From NCBI RefSeq assembly GCF_014203025.1, contig NZ_JACHID010000009.1:1-64000 (forward strand): 64,000 nt of DNA. Direction: 5' to 3'. Positions 29,832 to 38,924 of this stretch are shown here, piece after piece. The position numbers and the translations under genes are program-made. Every line of letters begins with the position of its first letter. Within the stretch, counting starts at the first letter, position 1. The notes beneath the pieces were generated by a model that worked only from the letters and a program-made list of their open reading frames with translations, was not told the origin of the DNA and searched no databases. The stretch is from Desulfurispira natronophila. GTDB taxonomy: Bacteria > Chrysiogenota > Chrysiogenetes > Chrysiogenales > Chrysiogenaceae.

Positions 29832-31247
29832 ATGTTTAAAAGTATCGATGAAGCCATCAAGTATATCCGCGACAACGACGTTAAAGCCGTTGATTTCCGT
29901 TTCACCGACCTGTTCGGCGTATGGCAGCATATCACCATCGCTTCCCAGGAAGTAGACGAAGAAACCCTGGAAGTTGGCCTGGGATTTGACGGATCTTCCA
30001 TCCGCGGCTGGTGCGAAATCCACAACTCCGACATGAGCTTTGTGCCCGACGTAACTTCCGCTTTTATAGACCCCTTTTTCCGCCGCAAAACCGTGGTCTT
30101 CTTCTGTGATATCGTCGATCCGGTAACCACAGAAAAGTATGACCGCGATCCGCGCAACATTGCCGCCAAAGCCGTCAACTACCTCAAGCAAAGTGGCATT
30201 GGCGACACCTGCTTTGTCGGACCCGAAGCTGAGTTCTTCATCTTTGACGACGTGCGCTTCGACCAGTCGCAGCAGCACGGCTTCTACTTCCTCAACTCTG
30301 AAGAAGGCGTCTGGAACACCGGCTTTGACGAAGGCCCCAACCTGCAGTACAAACCCCAGTTCAAGGGTGGTTACTTCCCCGTCCCACCCACCGACAAGTC
30401 TCACGAGCTGCGCTCCGAAATGGTAGAAGTGATGGAACAGCTCGGCATCGTCGTAGAGGCTCACCACCACGAAGTTGCCACCGCCGGCCAGGCCGAAATC
30501 GACGTCCGCTTCACCGACCTGCTCAAGCAGGCCGACCTCATGCAAATGTACAAGTACGTTGTGCGCAACGTCGCTACCCGCAACAATAAAACCGTTACCT
30601 TTATGGCTAAGCCCATCTACGGTGACAACGGCAACGGCATGCACTGCCACCAGTCCATCTGGAAAGATGGCCAGCCCCTCTTCAGCGGCTCCGGCTACGC
30701 TGGCCTGAGCCAGGAGGCCCTCTGGTACCTGGGCGGCATCATCAAGCACGCCAAAACCATCGCCGCATTCACCAACCCCACCACCAACTCCTACAAGCGA
30801 CTGGTGCCCGGCTTCGAAGCACCCAACAAACTGGCCTACAGCTCACGCAACCGCTCCGCCGCCATCCGTATACCCATCGTTTCGTCGCCCAAAGCGCGCC
30901 GCATTGAAGTACGGTTCCCCGACCCCACCGCCAACCCCTACCTGGCGTTCTCGGTTATGCTTATGGCCGGACTCGACGGCATCGAAAACAAAATCGATCC
31001 CGGCGATCCATTGGACAAAAACATCTACGACCTTGACCCAGTGGAACTGGCCAACATCCCCTCCATGCCCACTTCGCTGGAGGAGTCACTGCAGGCCCTG
31101 GAAAACGACCACGAGTTCATGCTCAAGGGCGACGTATTCACCCCCGACATCATCGAAATCTGGGCCGACTACAAGCGCAACAACGAGATCCTTCCCCTCT
31201 CATTGCGCCCTCACCCCCACGAATTCAACATGTACTACTCCTACTGA
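29832..31247 (+). CDS. glnA: Glutamine synthetase, type I
   Basis: A 471-residue dodecameric enzyme that makes glutamine from glutamate, ammonia and ATP. Catalytic motifs GFDGSSIRGW, FVGPEAEFFIFDD and NGNGMHCHQSIWKDG are intact. The tyrosine in DKNIYDLDP is in the place where GlnE adenylylates GSI-beta enzymes, so covalent control is likely. It shares the sigma-54 promoter with glnB and is followed by a terminator. Confidence 0.97.
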   Translation: MFKSIDEAIKYIRDNDVKAVDFRFTDLFGVWQHITIASQEVDEETLEVGLGFDGSSIRGWCEIHNSDMSFVPDVTSAFIDPFFRRKTVVFFCDIVDPVTTEKYDRDPRNIAAKAVNYLKQSGIGDTCFVGPEAEFFIFDDVRFDQSQQHGFYFLNSEEGVWNTGFDEGPNLQYKPQFKGGYFPVPPTDKSHELRSEMVEVMEQLGIVVEAHHHEVATAGQAEIDVRFTDLLKQADLMQMYKYVVRNVATRNNKTVTFMAKPIYGDNGNGMHCHQSIWKDGQPLFSGSGYAGLSQEALWYLGGIIKHAKTIAAFTNPTTNSYKRLVPGFEAPNKLAYSSRNRSAAIRIPIVSSPKARRIEVRFPDPTANPYLAFSVMLMAGLDGIENKIDPGDPLDKNIYDLDPVELANIPSMPTSLEESLQALENDHEFMLKGDVFTPDIIEIWADYKRNNEILPLSLRPHPHEFNMYYSY

Positions 31248-31275
31248 TATCGCCATCAACACTCGCAAACACCAC

Positions 31276-31303
31276 AAAGGCCTCCCAGCAATGGGAGGCC
31301 TTT
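31276..31303 (+). terminator. Terminator of glnB-glnA
   Basis: AAAGGCCTCCCA (31276-31287) and TGGGAGGCCTTT (31292-31303) form a perfect 12-pair stem with a GCAA tetraloop, 29 bases after the glnA stop. Confidence 0.8.
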
Positions 31304-31481
31304 GGTGCGTCTGCAAAAACCTCTGCCACCCGCCTCACTGAACGTAAAAGCCAACGGAATAAGACCCTCATCAGCATCGCAGAAAGATGACAGCAAATTA
31401 TTATTTCAACACAATACACCCTTGACAAAAGCCATTGGAAAAACCAAACTACAGAGTGACATATCAATAACAGGAGGTCCC

Positions 31482-31736
31482 ATGATCCAGAAAGCATTAA
31501 CTGTCACATTCCTGATCCTGCTCCTGACCACCCTTGCCCTGGCCAAAGTCAACATCAACACCGCCAGTCAGGACGAATTGGAAACCCTGCAGGGAATTGG
31601 CACAGAACGAGCTGCCGCGATTATCGAATATCGCGAACAGTACGGCAACTTTGAAAACCCCGCTGACCTCACCAACGTCTCCGGCATCGGCCCCGCCACC
31701 TTTCGCAACAACCAGGATCGCATTGTTACCGACTGA
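31482..31736 (+). CDS. Secreted helix-hairpin-helix protein (ComEA-like)
   Basis: An 84-residue protein with a signal peptide (about 1-21, ending LALA) followed by two helix-hairpin-helix motifs (INTASQDELETLQGIGTERA and LTNVSGIGPATF). This is the DNA-binding half of ComEA-type periplasmic DNA receptors. Full ComEA has an extra linker domain, so a role in DNA uptake is possible but not shown. A perfect AGGAGG is four bases before the ATG. Confidence 0.85.
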   Translation: MIQKALTVTFLILLLTTLALAKVNINTASQDELETLQGIGTERAAAIIEYREQYGNFENPADLTNVSGIGPATFRNNQDRIVTD

Positions 31737-31757
31737 GCAAACGCTCACAACGCAAAG

Positions 31758-31785
31758 CGGCTCCCCCGAAAAACCGGGGGAGCCG
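31758..31785 (+). terminator. Terminator after the helix-hairpin-helix gene
   Basis: CGGCTCCCCCG (31758-31768) pairs with CGGGGGAGCCG (31775-31785) around an A-rich 6-base loop, 21 bases after the stop codon. It is followed by TAATTGCTTT, a weak T-rich tail. Confidence 0.7.
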
Positions 31786-31924
31786 TAATTGCTTTCAGGC
31801 AGAATATGTTCATTCGAGCCTGAACACGTAACTAAAAAAATCCTGCAACACAACAGCAAAGAGTCAGTCACAGCCCCACGCCGACAGTTGAATAGACAAC
31901 ATAAATCACACAACAAACTTTCTG

Positions 31925-33607
31925 CTATGGCTCAGCCCTGATCCAACGATCACTCTGAGCATCATAACGAGCGGAATACAGCCCCGAAGGGAGCCCAGAA
32001 CTTACTTCAAGGTCATGCCTCTGCCGCCAGATCAGCACCGTGTTGCCATTTTGGTCATGGCTGGCGCGAAACTCACCGCCGATGACTCCCCCTGGGTTTT
32101 CGCTCTCAATGGGCCTGACCTTACTTTCCCAGCCGGAGGCGGGAGAGTAGTGCCAGGAGGCGATCTGCCAGGGCACGGTTTGAGAGCCAGAAGAACCAAT
32201 CACCATCCAGTTCTCGTCTGATCGGGAAACTATGTGCAAGGGAGCCAGAGGAGCCTCCTCTTCCACGGCCTCCGACCACTCACCGTCACTGTAGTGACTG
32301 CGCCAGAGCTTTCGGGGATCCTCCTCAATAAATTGCCAGAAGACCACCTCTCCATCGCCTTCAAAAGTGAGAAAACTCGTGCCTGTCCAGTGCGCGTCCT
32401 GGGCAATCGCCACCGGATCAGACCACTCTTCGCCATCATAGTAGCTGGAGTAGAAGTGATACTCGGCATCCTCATCCTCATCCTCCTCAGCCACACGTTG
32501 GACCCATACGTACATGGCATTCCCTGCACCATCCCCTTCTATGAGTCGTGACCAAGGAGTAGCATCATCTTCAATTATAGGATCTCCAAACTCTACCCAA
32601 GTTTGAGAGTCTGGGTCATAGTAGCTGGCTCTCCGGTCAACCCGCACCAGCCGGTCTTCTCCCTTCACTTGCATCACCGCGCTATAGTATGGAGAGGGCG
32701 TATCCGTGCCCACGTCCTCCCAGCTGGAAGTAACCTCACTGAACTGAAAGAGGGTGCCACTGTCGTATTGACCGTCTTGAGTTGGCAGGAACACCAGTCG
32801 TTCGCCAGTGGGAGTCAGCAGAAGCTTTGCTGAGCCTGTATGCGTATAATCGACAGGAGTCCCAATTACTTCCGCACCACTCCAGCTTCCTGCATCGCGC
32901 GCCGCCGCCGCGCATAGCTTTAGCTCGTACCCTTCATAACAGAGCCACATCGCCGCAGCGCGTCCACCCTGGTGGAGAACCACCTGCGGCCCATCGTTCC
33001 CCGTATCCTCGCTAAGCAGATGTGCCGGATCCCAGCCGTTGTTGGCATTGAAATCTGCCGTGTACAGGCGCAAGACCTCATCGAAATTTTCGTCCTGCTC
33101 CAGTTGCTGCCATATGGCGATAGCGTTTCCGTTACCATCACCAGCCAGATCAAAGTGGGTAACACGAATGGCATCGGGTGTGCTGATCGGCTCCCCTCCA
33201 CTCCAGGGCAGAACTTCCATTTCAAAGTCGACGGGTTCACTCAAACGATCTCCGGCAGCACCTACCACCCGCACACGGTAGATACCAGCTAAATCCGGGG
33301 TAAACCTCAGATCTCCATGATTCCAACTATTTTCGTCAATACTCACTTCGCTTGCGTCTGGCTTCTCCATCATCTCCCATTGAAACACAGTGGCAAGGGC
33401 ATAGCCTTCGCCATGCTTGCTGCCAGGACGCAGACAAATCTCATTATTCATAGCAAGTTGCTGATTTAGATCGCAATAATCAACCAGTGCTTCGGGGGCC
33501 TTTAAACTCTCCCCGCCACCACCACTGCTACCACCACAGGCAACTACACCCAAAACGACAGCTGCACCCACAATAACTGCGAGCACCGAACCAAGTCCTG
33601 TCCTCAT
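31925..33607 (-). CDS. Predicted lipoprotein with WD/Kelch-like repeats
   Basis: A 560-residue protein with a lipoprotein signal (residues 1-24, lipobox LGVVAC then GGSSGGGG). The body has repeated units of the kind D-G-x-G-N-A-x-x-x-W (GDGNGNAIAIW, GDGAGNAMYVW, DQNGNTVLIW), which suggest a beta-propeller, and acidic loops. It is probably membrane-anchored in the periplasm or on the surface. Function unknown. The following 33608-33890 gap shows no gene. Confidence 0.7.
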   Translation of the reverse strand: MRTGLGSVLAVIVGAAVVLGVVACGGSSGGGGESLKAPEALVDYCDLNQQLAMNNEICLRPGSKHGEGYALATVFQWEMMEKPDASEVSIDENSWNHGDLRFTPDLAGIYRVRVVGAAGDRLSEPVDFEMEVLPWSGGEPISTPDAIRVTHFDLAGDGNGNAIAIWQQLEQDENFDEVLRLYTADFNANNGWDPAHLLSEDTGNDGPQVVLHQGGRAAAMWLCYEGYELKLCAAAARDAGSWSGAEVIGTPVDYTHTGSAKLLLTPTGERLVFLPTQDGQYDSGTLFQFSEVTSSWEDVGTDTPSPYYSAVMQVKGEDRLVRVDRRASYYDPDSQTWVEFGDPIIEDDATPWSRLIEGDGAGNAMYVWVQRVAEEDEDEDAEYHFYSSYYDGEEWSDPVAIAQDAHWTGTSFLTFEGDGEVVFWQFIEEDPRKLWRSHYSDGEWSEAVEEEAPLAPLHIVSRSDENWMVIGSSGSQTVPWQIASWHYSPASGWESKVRPIESENPGGVIGGEFRASHDQNGNTVLIWRQRHDLEVSSGLPSGLYSARYDAQSDRWIRAEP

Positions 33608-33890
33608 GACCCCTCCTCCTTAAATAAACTCCTCACATTTGCACCACAAGACAGCTGCCGAAAGCGGTAACGCAACGACCAGCCAACACTCTCGCAAAGA
33701 TAAAATTCATATTGCCACAACCACCTGGCCATACACATCAATATGAGCGCGGTTGGTGATTTTTTCAACAATATATATTCCCTGTCTATTACTTGCCATC
33801 CAGAGACTTTACCATTCCCTCACATTGCCTTGACGATTTCATCACGACTTTCGTGCACCATGGGCACATAAACAGAAAACAGGTGCATCC

Positions 33891-34499
33891 ATGATCAAAG
33901 TTGATCTCCATCTCCACTCTTCCGCCTCCAGCCGTGGGGCGGGTTTTTTTTCCGAAAAACTGCAAGTCCAGGAAAGCTACGTCACGCCCCGCCAAGTGTA
34001 TGATACCCTTTTTGAGCGGGGCATGAACTTGTTCACCATCACCGACCACGACAGCATCGACGGTTGTCTGGAGATCGCCCACCTGCCGGGAGCCTTCATC
34101 AGCGAGGAGGTCACGACCTACTTCCCTGAAGACCGCTGCAAGATTCATGTGATTGCCCTGGATATCAATGAAGAGATACATCGGGAGCTGCAGCGCCTGC
34201 GCTACAATGTGTACGAACTGGTGGACTACCTGCAGGCCAGCGGCCTGCCCACCATCGTCTCGTCCATCGGAGCCACCAGGGAAAACCTCAAGCCGGGCGT
34301 TACCGGCTACGTGATCGAAGACAACAACCCCTTCTCCTACGCCGAAAAAGTGCGGGAACTGCTGGATACCCCAGCCAAGCTGAGCAAAATGCGCCAGCAA
34401 GCCATAGAGCACATGGCCGACAAGGGTGAACGGGAACTGCTGATGGAGATGGTGCAAAAGCTGTCGCTGGGAAAGGTGAAGCTGCGGGCTGGGGAGTGA
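33891..34499 (+). CDS. Deletion remnant of a PHP-domain/glycosyltransferase fusion
   Basis: A 202-residue open frame. Residues 1-113 are a PHP phosphoesterase start (DLHLHS, TITDHDSIDG, FISEEVTTYFPEDRCKIHV). From about residue 114 the sequence changes into the end of a family-4 glycosyltransferase (ASGLPTIVSSIGATRENL, GVTGYVIEDNNPFSYAEKV). Known fusions of these domains are several hundred residues longer. The join looks like an in-frame deletion removing most of both domains, so the product is probably inactive. AGGTG lies just before the ATG. Confidence 0.7.
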   Translation: MIKVDLHLHSSASSRGAGFFSEKLQVQESYVTPRQVYDTLFERGMNLFTITDHDSIDGCLEIAHLPGAFISEEVTTYFPEDRCKIHVIALDINEEIHRELQRLRYNVYELVDYLQASGLPTIVSSIGATRENLKPGVTGYVIEDNNPFSYAEKVRELLDTPAKLSKMRQQAIEHMADKGERELLMEMVQKLSLGKVKLRAGE

Positions 34500-34535
34500 G
34501 GCATGCTCATCAACAGTGCCTTGTTACTAACAAGC

Positions 34536-34580
34536 GAACAGGATCACAGTCTTGGTGGATGCGCTGCGCTTATCCACCCT
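34536..34580 (+). repeat. Dispersed intergenic repeat, family 2, short copy
   Basis: Contains the palindrome GGTGGATGCG / CGCTTATCCACC (34554-34578) preceded by CACAGTCTT, in the same order as at 15551-15583. Located between the PHP remnant and the broken Fic gene. Confidence 0.65.
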
Positions 34581-34708
34581 ACAGCAGGCTCTCTGCTTTT
34601 CACTGGCGGTTTGCAGAGGAGCGGCATCGTGATATCTTAGGGTAATTACACAAGCCACTGCGATAACAGATTGCTGAAACACTCCCTGCCTACAGGCAAA
34701 GGAAAGCC

Positions 34709-35346
34709 ATGACCTACCAACCACCCTTTCAGCTTACCCACACCATGATGAGCCATGTGGCCAAAATTGCCGAGCTGGTAGGTGTCTGAAATACGGTCAA
34801 CCGCCAGCAAATAGTGCCGGAGTTGCGGCGCTGCAATCGCATCAAGACCATACAGGCCTCATTGGCTATTGAGCAAAATACCCTGACTCTTGAGCAGGTG
34901 ACTGCGGTGCTGGATGGCAAGCATGTGCCAGGCCTGCCCCGTGAGATCCAGGAGGTCCGCAGTGTCTTTCGGGCGTATGAGTCTCTGGAGGCGTGGCAGG
35001 CAACCAGCAGGAATACTACCGGCTCCTTGGTGAAGCCGACAGGAGTGCTGATTGCAGCGGATTTATTCACTTTCTCCTTGGTGCCGTCAAACAGGCCCTG
35101 GAAGAAGCTATTGCCAGCCAAACTCCCGATGTGTCGGTAGAAATGTCGGTGCAATTGTCGGTAGAAACCCAGCAAATGATCCTGCAAGTTCTATCAAAGC
35201 AGCCCAGCCTGAGCCTGGCCAAAGTTGCCCCGCTGGTGGGAAAAAGCGTACGCACCGTTGAACGTGTCGCTGCCCGCCTGCAAAAGGAAGGGAAACTTGA
35301 ACATGTAGAGCCTCGCAAGGGTGGCCACTGGGTTGCCAAGGAGTAA
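34709..35346 (+). pseudogene. Fic-family protein gene, broken
   Basis: The frame starts MTYQPPFQLTHTMM and runs into the Fic N-terminal block RCNRIKTIQASLAIEQNT, EQVTAVLDGK and GLPREIQEV. A TGA stops it at 34787-34789, codon 27. After about 34990 the homology moves to another frame and skips to the Fic C-terminus (EYYRLLGEADRSADCSGF, then a winged-helix tail SLAKVAPLVGKSVRTVERV). The catalytic HPFxxGNGR loop is missing. So there is a nonsense codon, a frameshift and a large internal deletion; the AMPylator is dead. Confidence 0.75.
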
Positions 35347-35479
35347 GGTCACGACTCACAACACATTGGCATTCGCGCCAGCGCTCCTCTCAGAGATGCT
35401 CATCCTCGCTTAAGGACCTGCGTCTCTGCCGCTCACCATCCAGGCTCGCTCTCGGAACACTGGCACTCCTGCCTATAGA

Positions 35480-36007
35480 TTAAAGGTTGTTCTTCTCAAA
35501 AAAGCGAAAGAGAAAAAAGGCTCCCACTGCCAAAGCAACAATAACCAGCCAGTGGCTCACACCCAGTAGATCAGGCAGTGAAATTGACCCAAAGTTACCA
35601 ATTGGGCGAATGTACTCCTGAGTCAGCGGATAGAGGAAAGCAAAAACAAGCCCGCCTATCAGCATTCCCGATATAGGCCAGATAACGTGGTAGCGGCCTT
35701 CGCCCAAAGCGCCCAGACTGGTCCCAGGGCAATAGCCGATGAGCGCCCAGCCGATGCCAAAAAGCAAGCCGCCGATAACTTGAAGTCCAAGGCTCAGAGG
35801 TCGTGGATCAAAGCTGACCACACCCAGATCACTGAGCAGATAAATACCAACAGAACCAACAATTATAGTGCTCAGCATGAATTTGACAATGGTCATATCT
35901 ATGAGCCGCATGGCTCCTACCTGCTTTTCAAAGCGCAGCACTTGCGCCTGCTGGAGCAAAGCTCCGAAGATTATTCCGGTAATTAAACCGTAGAAAAGTG
36001 TCATCAT
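35480..36007 (-). CDS. YeeE/YedE family membrane protein (second half-unit)
   Basis: A 175-residue membrane protein with about five helices and the family motif GIGWALIGYCPGTSLGALGEG. YeeE/YedE (TsuA-like) proteins import thiosulfate or other sulfur species through conserved cysteines. Its start overlaps the previous gene's stop by four bases; the two half-size proteins together resemble one full YeeE. Confidence 0.85.
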   Translation of the reverse strand: MMTLFYGLITGIIFGALLQQAQVLRFEKQVGAMRLIDMTIVKFMLSTIIVGSVGIYLLSDLGVVSFDPRPLSLGLQVIGGLLFGIGWALIGYCPGTSLGALGEGRYHVIWPISGMLIGGLVFAFLYPLTQEYIRPIGNFGSISLPDLLGVSHWLVIVALAVGAFFLFRFFEKNNL

Positions 36008-36534
36008 GATGATCTCCTGCCATAAAGAATGCGCGCGGTAATTATCCCCCCGACGAAAAACATAGTCAGAGCCAGCAAGCTACTGACACCCAGTTGGCTT
36101 ACGCCACTCACTCCATGGCCACTTGGGCAGCCCCCCGCCATGCGGGCGCCTACCATCACCAGTATGCCGCCAAAAATTGAGTGAACTACTCTCAGCCCCA
36201 GACGGTCACCAAACCGGTCGACCCACATAGGAGGCAGGCGCTCAGCTTTGAACGTCTTTGTTGCCATGGAGCTGAGGAAGGCTCCCAACCCAATGCCAAC
36301 AACAAAGAGAAGCTGCCAGTTTGGGAAGGCGGCTCCCGTGAGAGCACCATCGCGCACTTGATAAAAGGCCAGGTAGCCCAAGTCTATACCAATCAAATCA
36401 ATCAGCCATGTGGCCATACGCGGATAACTCGTGGAAGTTCCGAAGAACTGCCCTGCTATCGCAACGCTCAGTACCAGCAAAAGCCCTGCCAGTGCTCCAT
36501 AAACATAAGGCTTCAACCATGCTTTACTTTTCAT
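36004..36534 (-). CDS. YeeE/YedE family membrane protein (first half-unit)
   Basis: A 176-residue membrane protein with about five helices and the cysteine motif GARMAGGCPSGHGVSG, as in thiosulfate-uptake YeeE/YedE proteins. I chose the ATG at 36534 because AAGGGGG lies nine bases upstream. Operon with the next gene. The 36535-36805 gap upstream holds no gene I can support. Confidence 0.83.
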   Translation of the reverse strand: MKSKAWLKPYVYGALAGLLLVLSVAIAGQFFGTSTSYPRMATWLIDLIGIDLGYLAFYQVRDGALTGAAFPNWQLLFVVGIGLGAFLSSMATKTFKAERLPPMWVDRFGDRLGLRVVHSIFGGILVMVGARMAGGCPSGHGVSGVSQLGVSSLLALTMFFVGGIITARILYGRRSS

Positions 36535-36805
36535 TCCTGCATACCCCCTTTGTTGATGGTTTATCAACCATGTTTACATAAAGATAAGATTGACCGGGGA
36601 AAAGTTCAAGTAATACCGCCTTGAAGCTGCGTAGCCCACGGGGCACCGGACCGCCCACACGCACAATGAAGCCCATTGCTTCATATCCAGTTGGCTTTAG
36701 CAGCTCACTGAACACCTCAAGTGCCAGCTAAAGCACTGTGCTTACCTTCTTCATACTTTTTCGTGTTTTCATGGACGCTTACCCCAACTCTTCTCCTCCA
36801 CCCAC

Positions 36806-37057
36806 CTATACCGACGAAAGCCTCTCCACCCAGATATCCAGAGTGAGACTGGCATGGCGTAGCTGCAACACCTGGCTCAGGTCATGACCATCCTGGGCCG
36901 TTTTGATGGTGTATCTGGGCGTGTCAATTGTGAGAAAAACCTTGGGGGAAAAACGGCTGATTTTCGCATCGATGTACCCGGCGATAATCTTGCGAGTTGG
37001 CAACGTATTGTGGATGGGACGTAAGCGAGGGGCTTCAAGAAAACTTTCAACAATCAT
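36806..37057 (-). CDS. Short protein, possibly a truncated N-acyltransferase
   Basis: An 83-residue frame with a good GGAGG six bases before its ATG at 37057. The stretch RYTIKTAQDGHDLSQVLQLRH resembles the start of GNAT-type N-acyltransferases (OlsB or hemolysin-like), where the LR(Y/H) pattern is followed by VF and a long catalytic region. Here the sequence leaves that pattern at once and stops 18 residues later. Likely a 3'-truncated gene; the family call is tentative. Confidence 0.4.
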   Translation of the reverse strand: MIVESFLEAPRLRPIHNTLPTRKIIAGYIDAKISRFSPKVFLTIDTPRYTIKTAQDGHDLSQVLQLRHASLTLDIWVERLSSV

Positions 37058-37236
37058 GGCCATCCTCCGAGGTGCATAATGTACAACCGGGAGTATGGGA
37101 GCAAAGAGCGGCAAAAAAATCATGTATCTGTCAAATTACCGTGAACTACCTGCGGATATTGCCGACCAATATCTTGTCATGGGGCCAGTGGCGTTGTAGA
37201 CTGATCGTTACCATCGCCACTAATCTGGAGAGTTCT

Positions 37237-37974
37237 GTGCTTCTCGTCAACGACCAGCCACCAGTTTACTACCTGCAACCAGAGGATGACATGATCTTCC
37301 CCAACCCCGCCTGCGCCGGAGTGGACGAACCTATTGCCGTAGGTGGAGATCTCTCACCCAAGCGACTGCTGGCAGCATACCGCAGTGGCATTTTCCCCTG
37401 GTTCAGTGAAGGGGGACTGGTCTTCTGGTATTCGCCCGACCCACGCCTGGTACTCTTCCCAGCACAGCTCTACACCTCCCGCTCTTTGCGGAAATTTATG
37501 CGCAACTGCGGCTGGCATGTTCGCTTCGACAGAAATTTTGAGCAGGTCATTACCTGCTGCGCCCGCGTACAACGGGAGCACGATGATCACAAAACCTGGA
37601 TCAGCAGGGACTTTATCGAGGCCTACACCCACATGCATCGCCTGGGCTATGGTCACAGCGTAGAAGTACTTGACAGTGACGGTGAGATGATTGGGGGACT
37701 TTACGGACTGAGCCTGGGACGAACCTTTTTCGGCGAATCCATGTTCAGCCTGCGCTCCAACGCCTCCAAAGTAGCGCTGCAAGCCTTAGCCACCGTTGCG
37801 CAAAACTGGCACTTCGACTTTATCGACTGCCAGGTGCCATCGGAGCACCTGTTGAGCCTGGGGGCACAGAAAATGAATCGAAACGAGTTCCTCCACCGCC
37901 TGGAAACAGCCCTGGAAGCCGGCGATCGAGTTGGCCGCTGGGATATTGAAATCAATGTCGCCAATCTGGCGTAA
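37237..37974 (+). CDS. aat: Leucyl/phenylalanyl-tRNA-protein transferase
   Basis: Adds Leu or Phe to N-terminal Arg or Lys of proteins, marking them for ClpAP. Family motifs FPNPACAGVDEPIAVGGDL, AYRSGIFPWF, WYSPDPRLVLFP, GYGHSVEV, GGLYGLSLGRTFFGESMFS and DCQVPSEHL are present. A GTG start at 37237 with GGAG six bases upstream gives 245 residues, near the usual size. Confidence 0.93.
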   Translation: MLLVNDQPPVYYLQPEDDMIFPNPACAGVDEPIAVGGDLSPKRLLAAYRSGIFPWFSEGGLVFWYSPDPRLVLFPAQLYTSRSLRKFMRNCGWHVRFDRNFEQVITCCARVQREHDDHKTWISRDFIEAYTHMHRLGYGHSVEVLDSDGEMIGGLYGLSLGRTFFGESMFSLRSNASKVALQALATVAQNWHFDFIDCQVPSEHLLSLGAQKMNRNEFLHRLETALEAGDRVGRWDIEINVANLA

Positions 37975-38102
37975 GAAAAAGGACCAGATACCAAAAAAAC
38001 AACTCAGAAAAATTCCCATAACCATCGATAAATAAAAATCATACAAAATATGTTTTTTAAGTAACCAACCTGTGTTATGTTCCTGTGCCACTAGGAGGTG
38101 TA

Positions 38103-38924
38103 ATGCATACTGTCTTAATTGCAACTAATTTAGTGGCCAATGAAACATGCACACTTCCCAGGTTTAAGCATTCCACACTTCGCGGTGCCCTTGGTCATGG
38201 ATTGCGCCGCACCATCTGTATCAAACGAAAAGGAGAGTGTGCCACGTGCTCACTCCTTAAGCATTGCCCGTACACCACTATTTTTGACAACACCGTAACC
38301 CAGCACGAGCAAATTCCCCTTGTCTGCTACAGTGGTGACACTCGCACCCAGTATGAGCCCGGCGAAGCCATTCCGCTACAAATCACACTCATGGGGCCAG
38401 CCATGCAGCACTGCGCCTATGTACTTCTGGCCCTGCAGGAAATGGCAACCCAGGGACTTGGGAAAGAACGCCACAAGTTCAGCCTGAGTGATAACCCACC
38501 CCAGCCCCTGACCAGCGAACTTTACTCCACCCCCTTCTCTCCCGGGACCTACCGCCTGCACCTGCTTAGCCCACTGCGTAGTAAAACCGGCAGCAGGCTG
38601 ACAGCAGATCTTGCCATCCCCAAAGTTCTTCAACTTGCCCAACGGCGCTTGCAGGGACTACAGGAGTACCACCAGCAACCATCTCCACAATTTTTGACCA
38701 GTTTACCAGAGGCGCAGGAAATTTCCCGAAACCTCCAATGGTTGGATATTGGGCGATACTCAAATCGGCAAGCCACGAAAATGAAGCTGGGTGGATTCGT
38801 TGGCACCATGGAATTTAGCGACCCAACAGGCGCAGCCGCCACCATGCTCAGCGCTGCAGCAAAAATACATATTGGAAAACAGACCACATTCGGATACGGG
38901 AAAATTGAACTGGAGGGAATATGA
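38103..38924 (+). CDS. cas6: CRISPR pre-crRNA endoribonuclease Cas6
   Basis: A 273-residue RAMP-fold nuclease that cuts the CRISPR transcript in its repeats. It is the Cas6 type with an N-terminal cysteine cluster (GECATCSLLKHCPY) and a C-terminal glycine-rich loop (GKQTTFGYGKIEL). I chose the ATG at 38103, with AGGAGGTG just upstream, over an earlier GTG. First gene of the type III-A operon, overlapping cas10 by four bases. No convincing promoter is visible in 37975-38102. Confidence 0.9.
   Translation: MHTVLIATNLVANETCTLPRFKHSTLRGALGHGLRRTICIKRKGECATCSLLKHCPYTTIFDNTVTQHEQIPLVCYSGDTRTQYEPGEAIPLQITLMGPAMQHCAYVLLALQEMATQGLGKERHKFSLSDNPPQPLTSELYSTPFSPGTYRLHLLSPLRSKTGSRLTADLAIPKVLQLAQRRLQGLQEYHQQPSPQFLTSLPEAQEISRNLQWLDIGRYSNRQATKMKLGGFVGTMEFSDPTGAAATMLSAAAKIHIGKQTTFGYGKIELEGI

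Noticed and set aside
33789-34457. Minus-strand frame opposite the PHP remnant
   Set aside because: The plus strand shows real PHP and glycosyltransferase motifs.
36524-36715. 63-residue minus-strand frame upstream of the YeeE gene
   Set aside because: No family, and its end overlaps the likely YeeE start and ribosome site.
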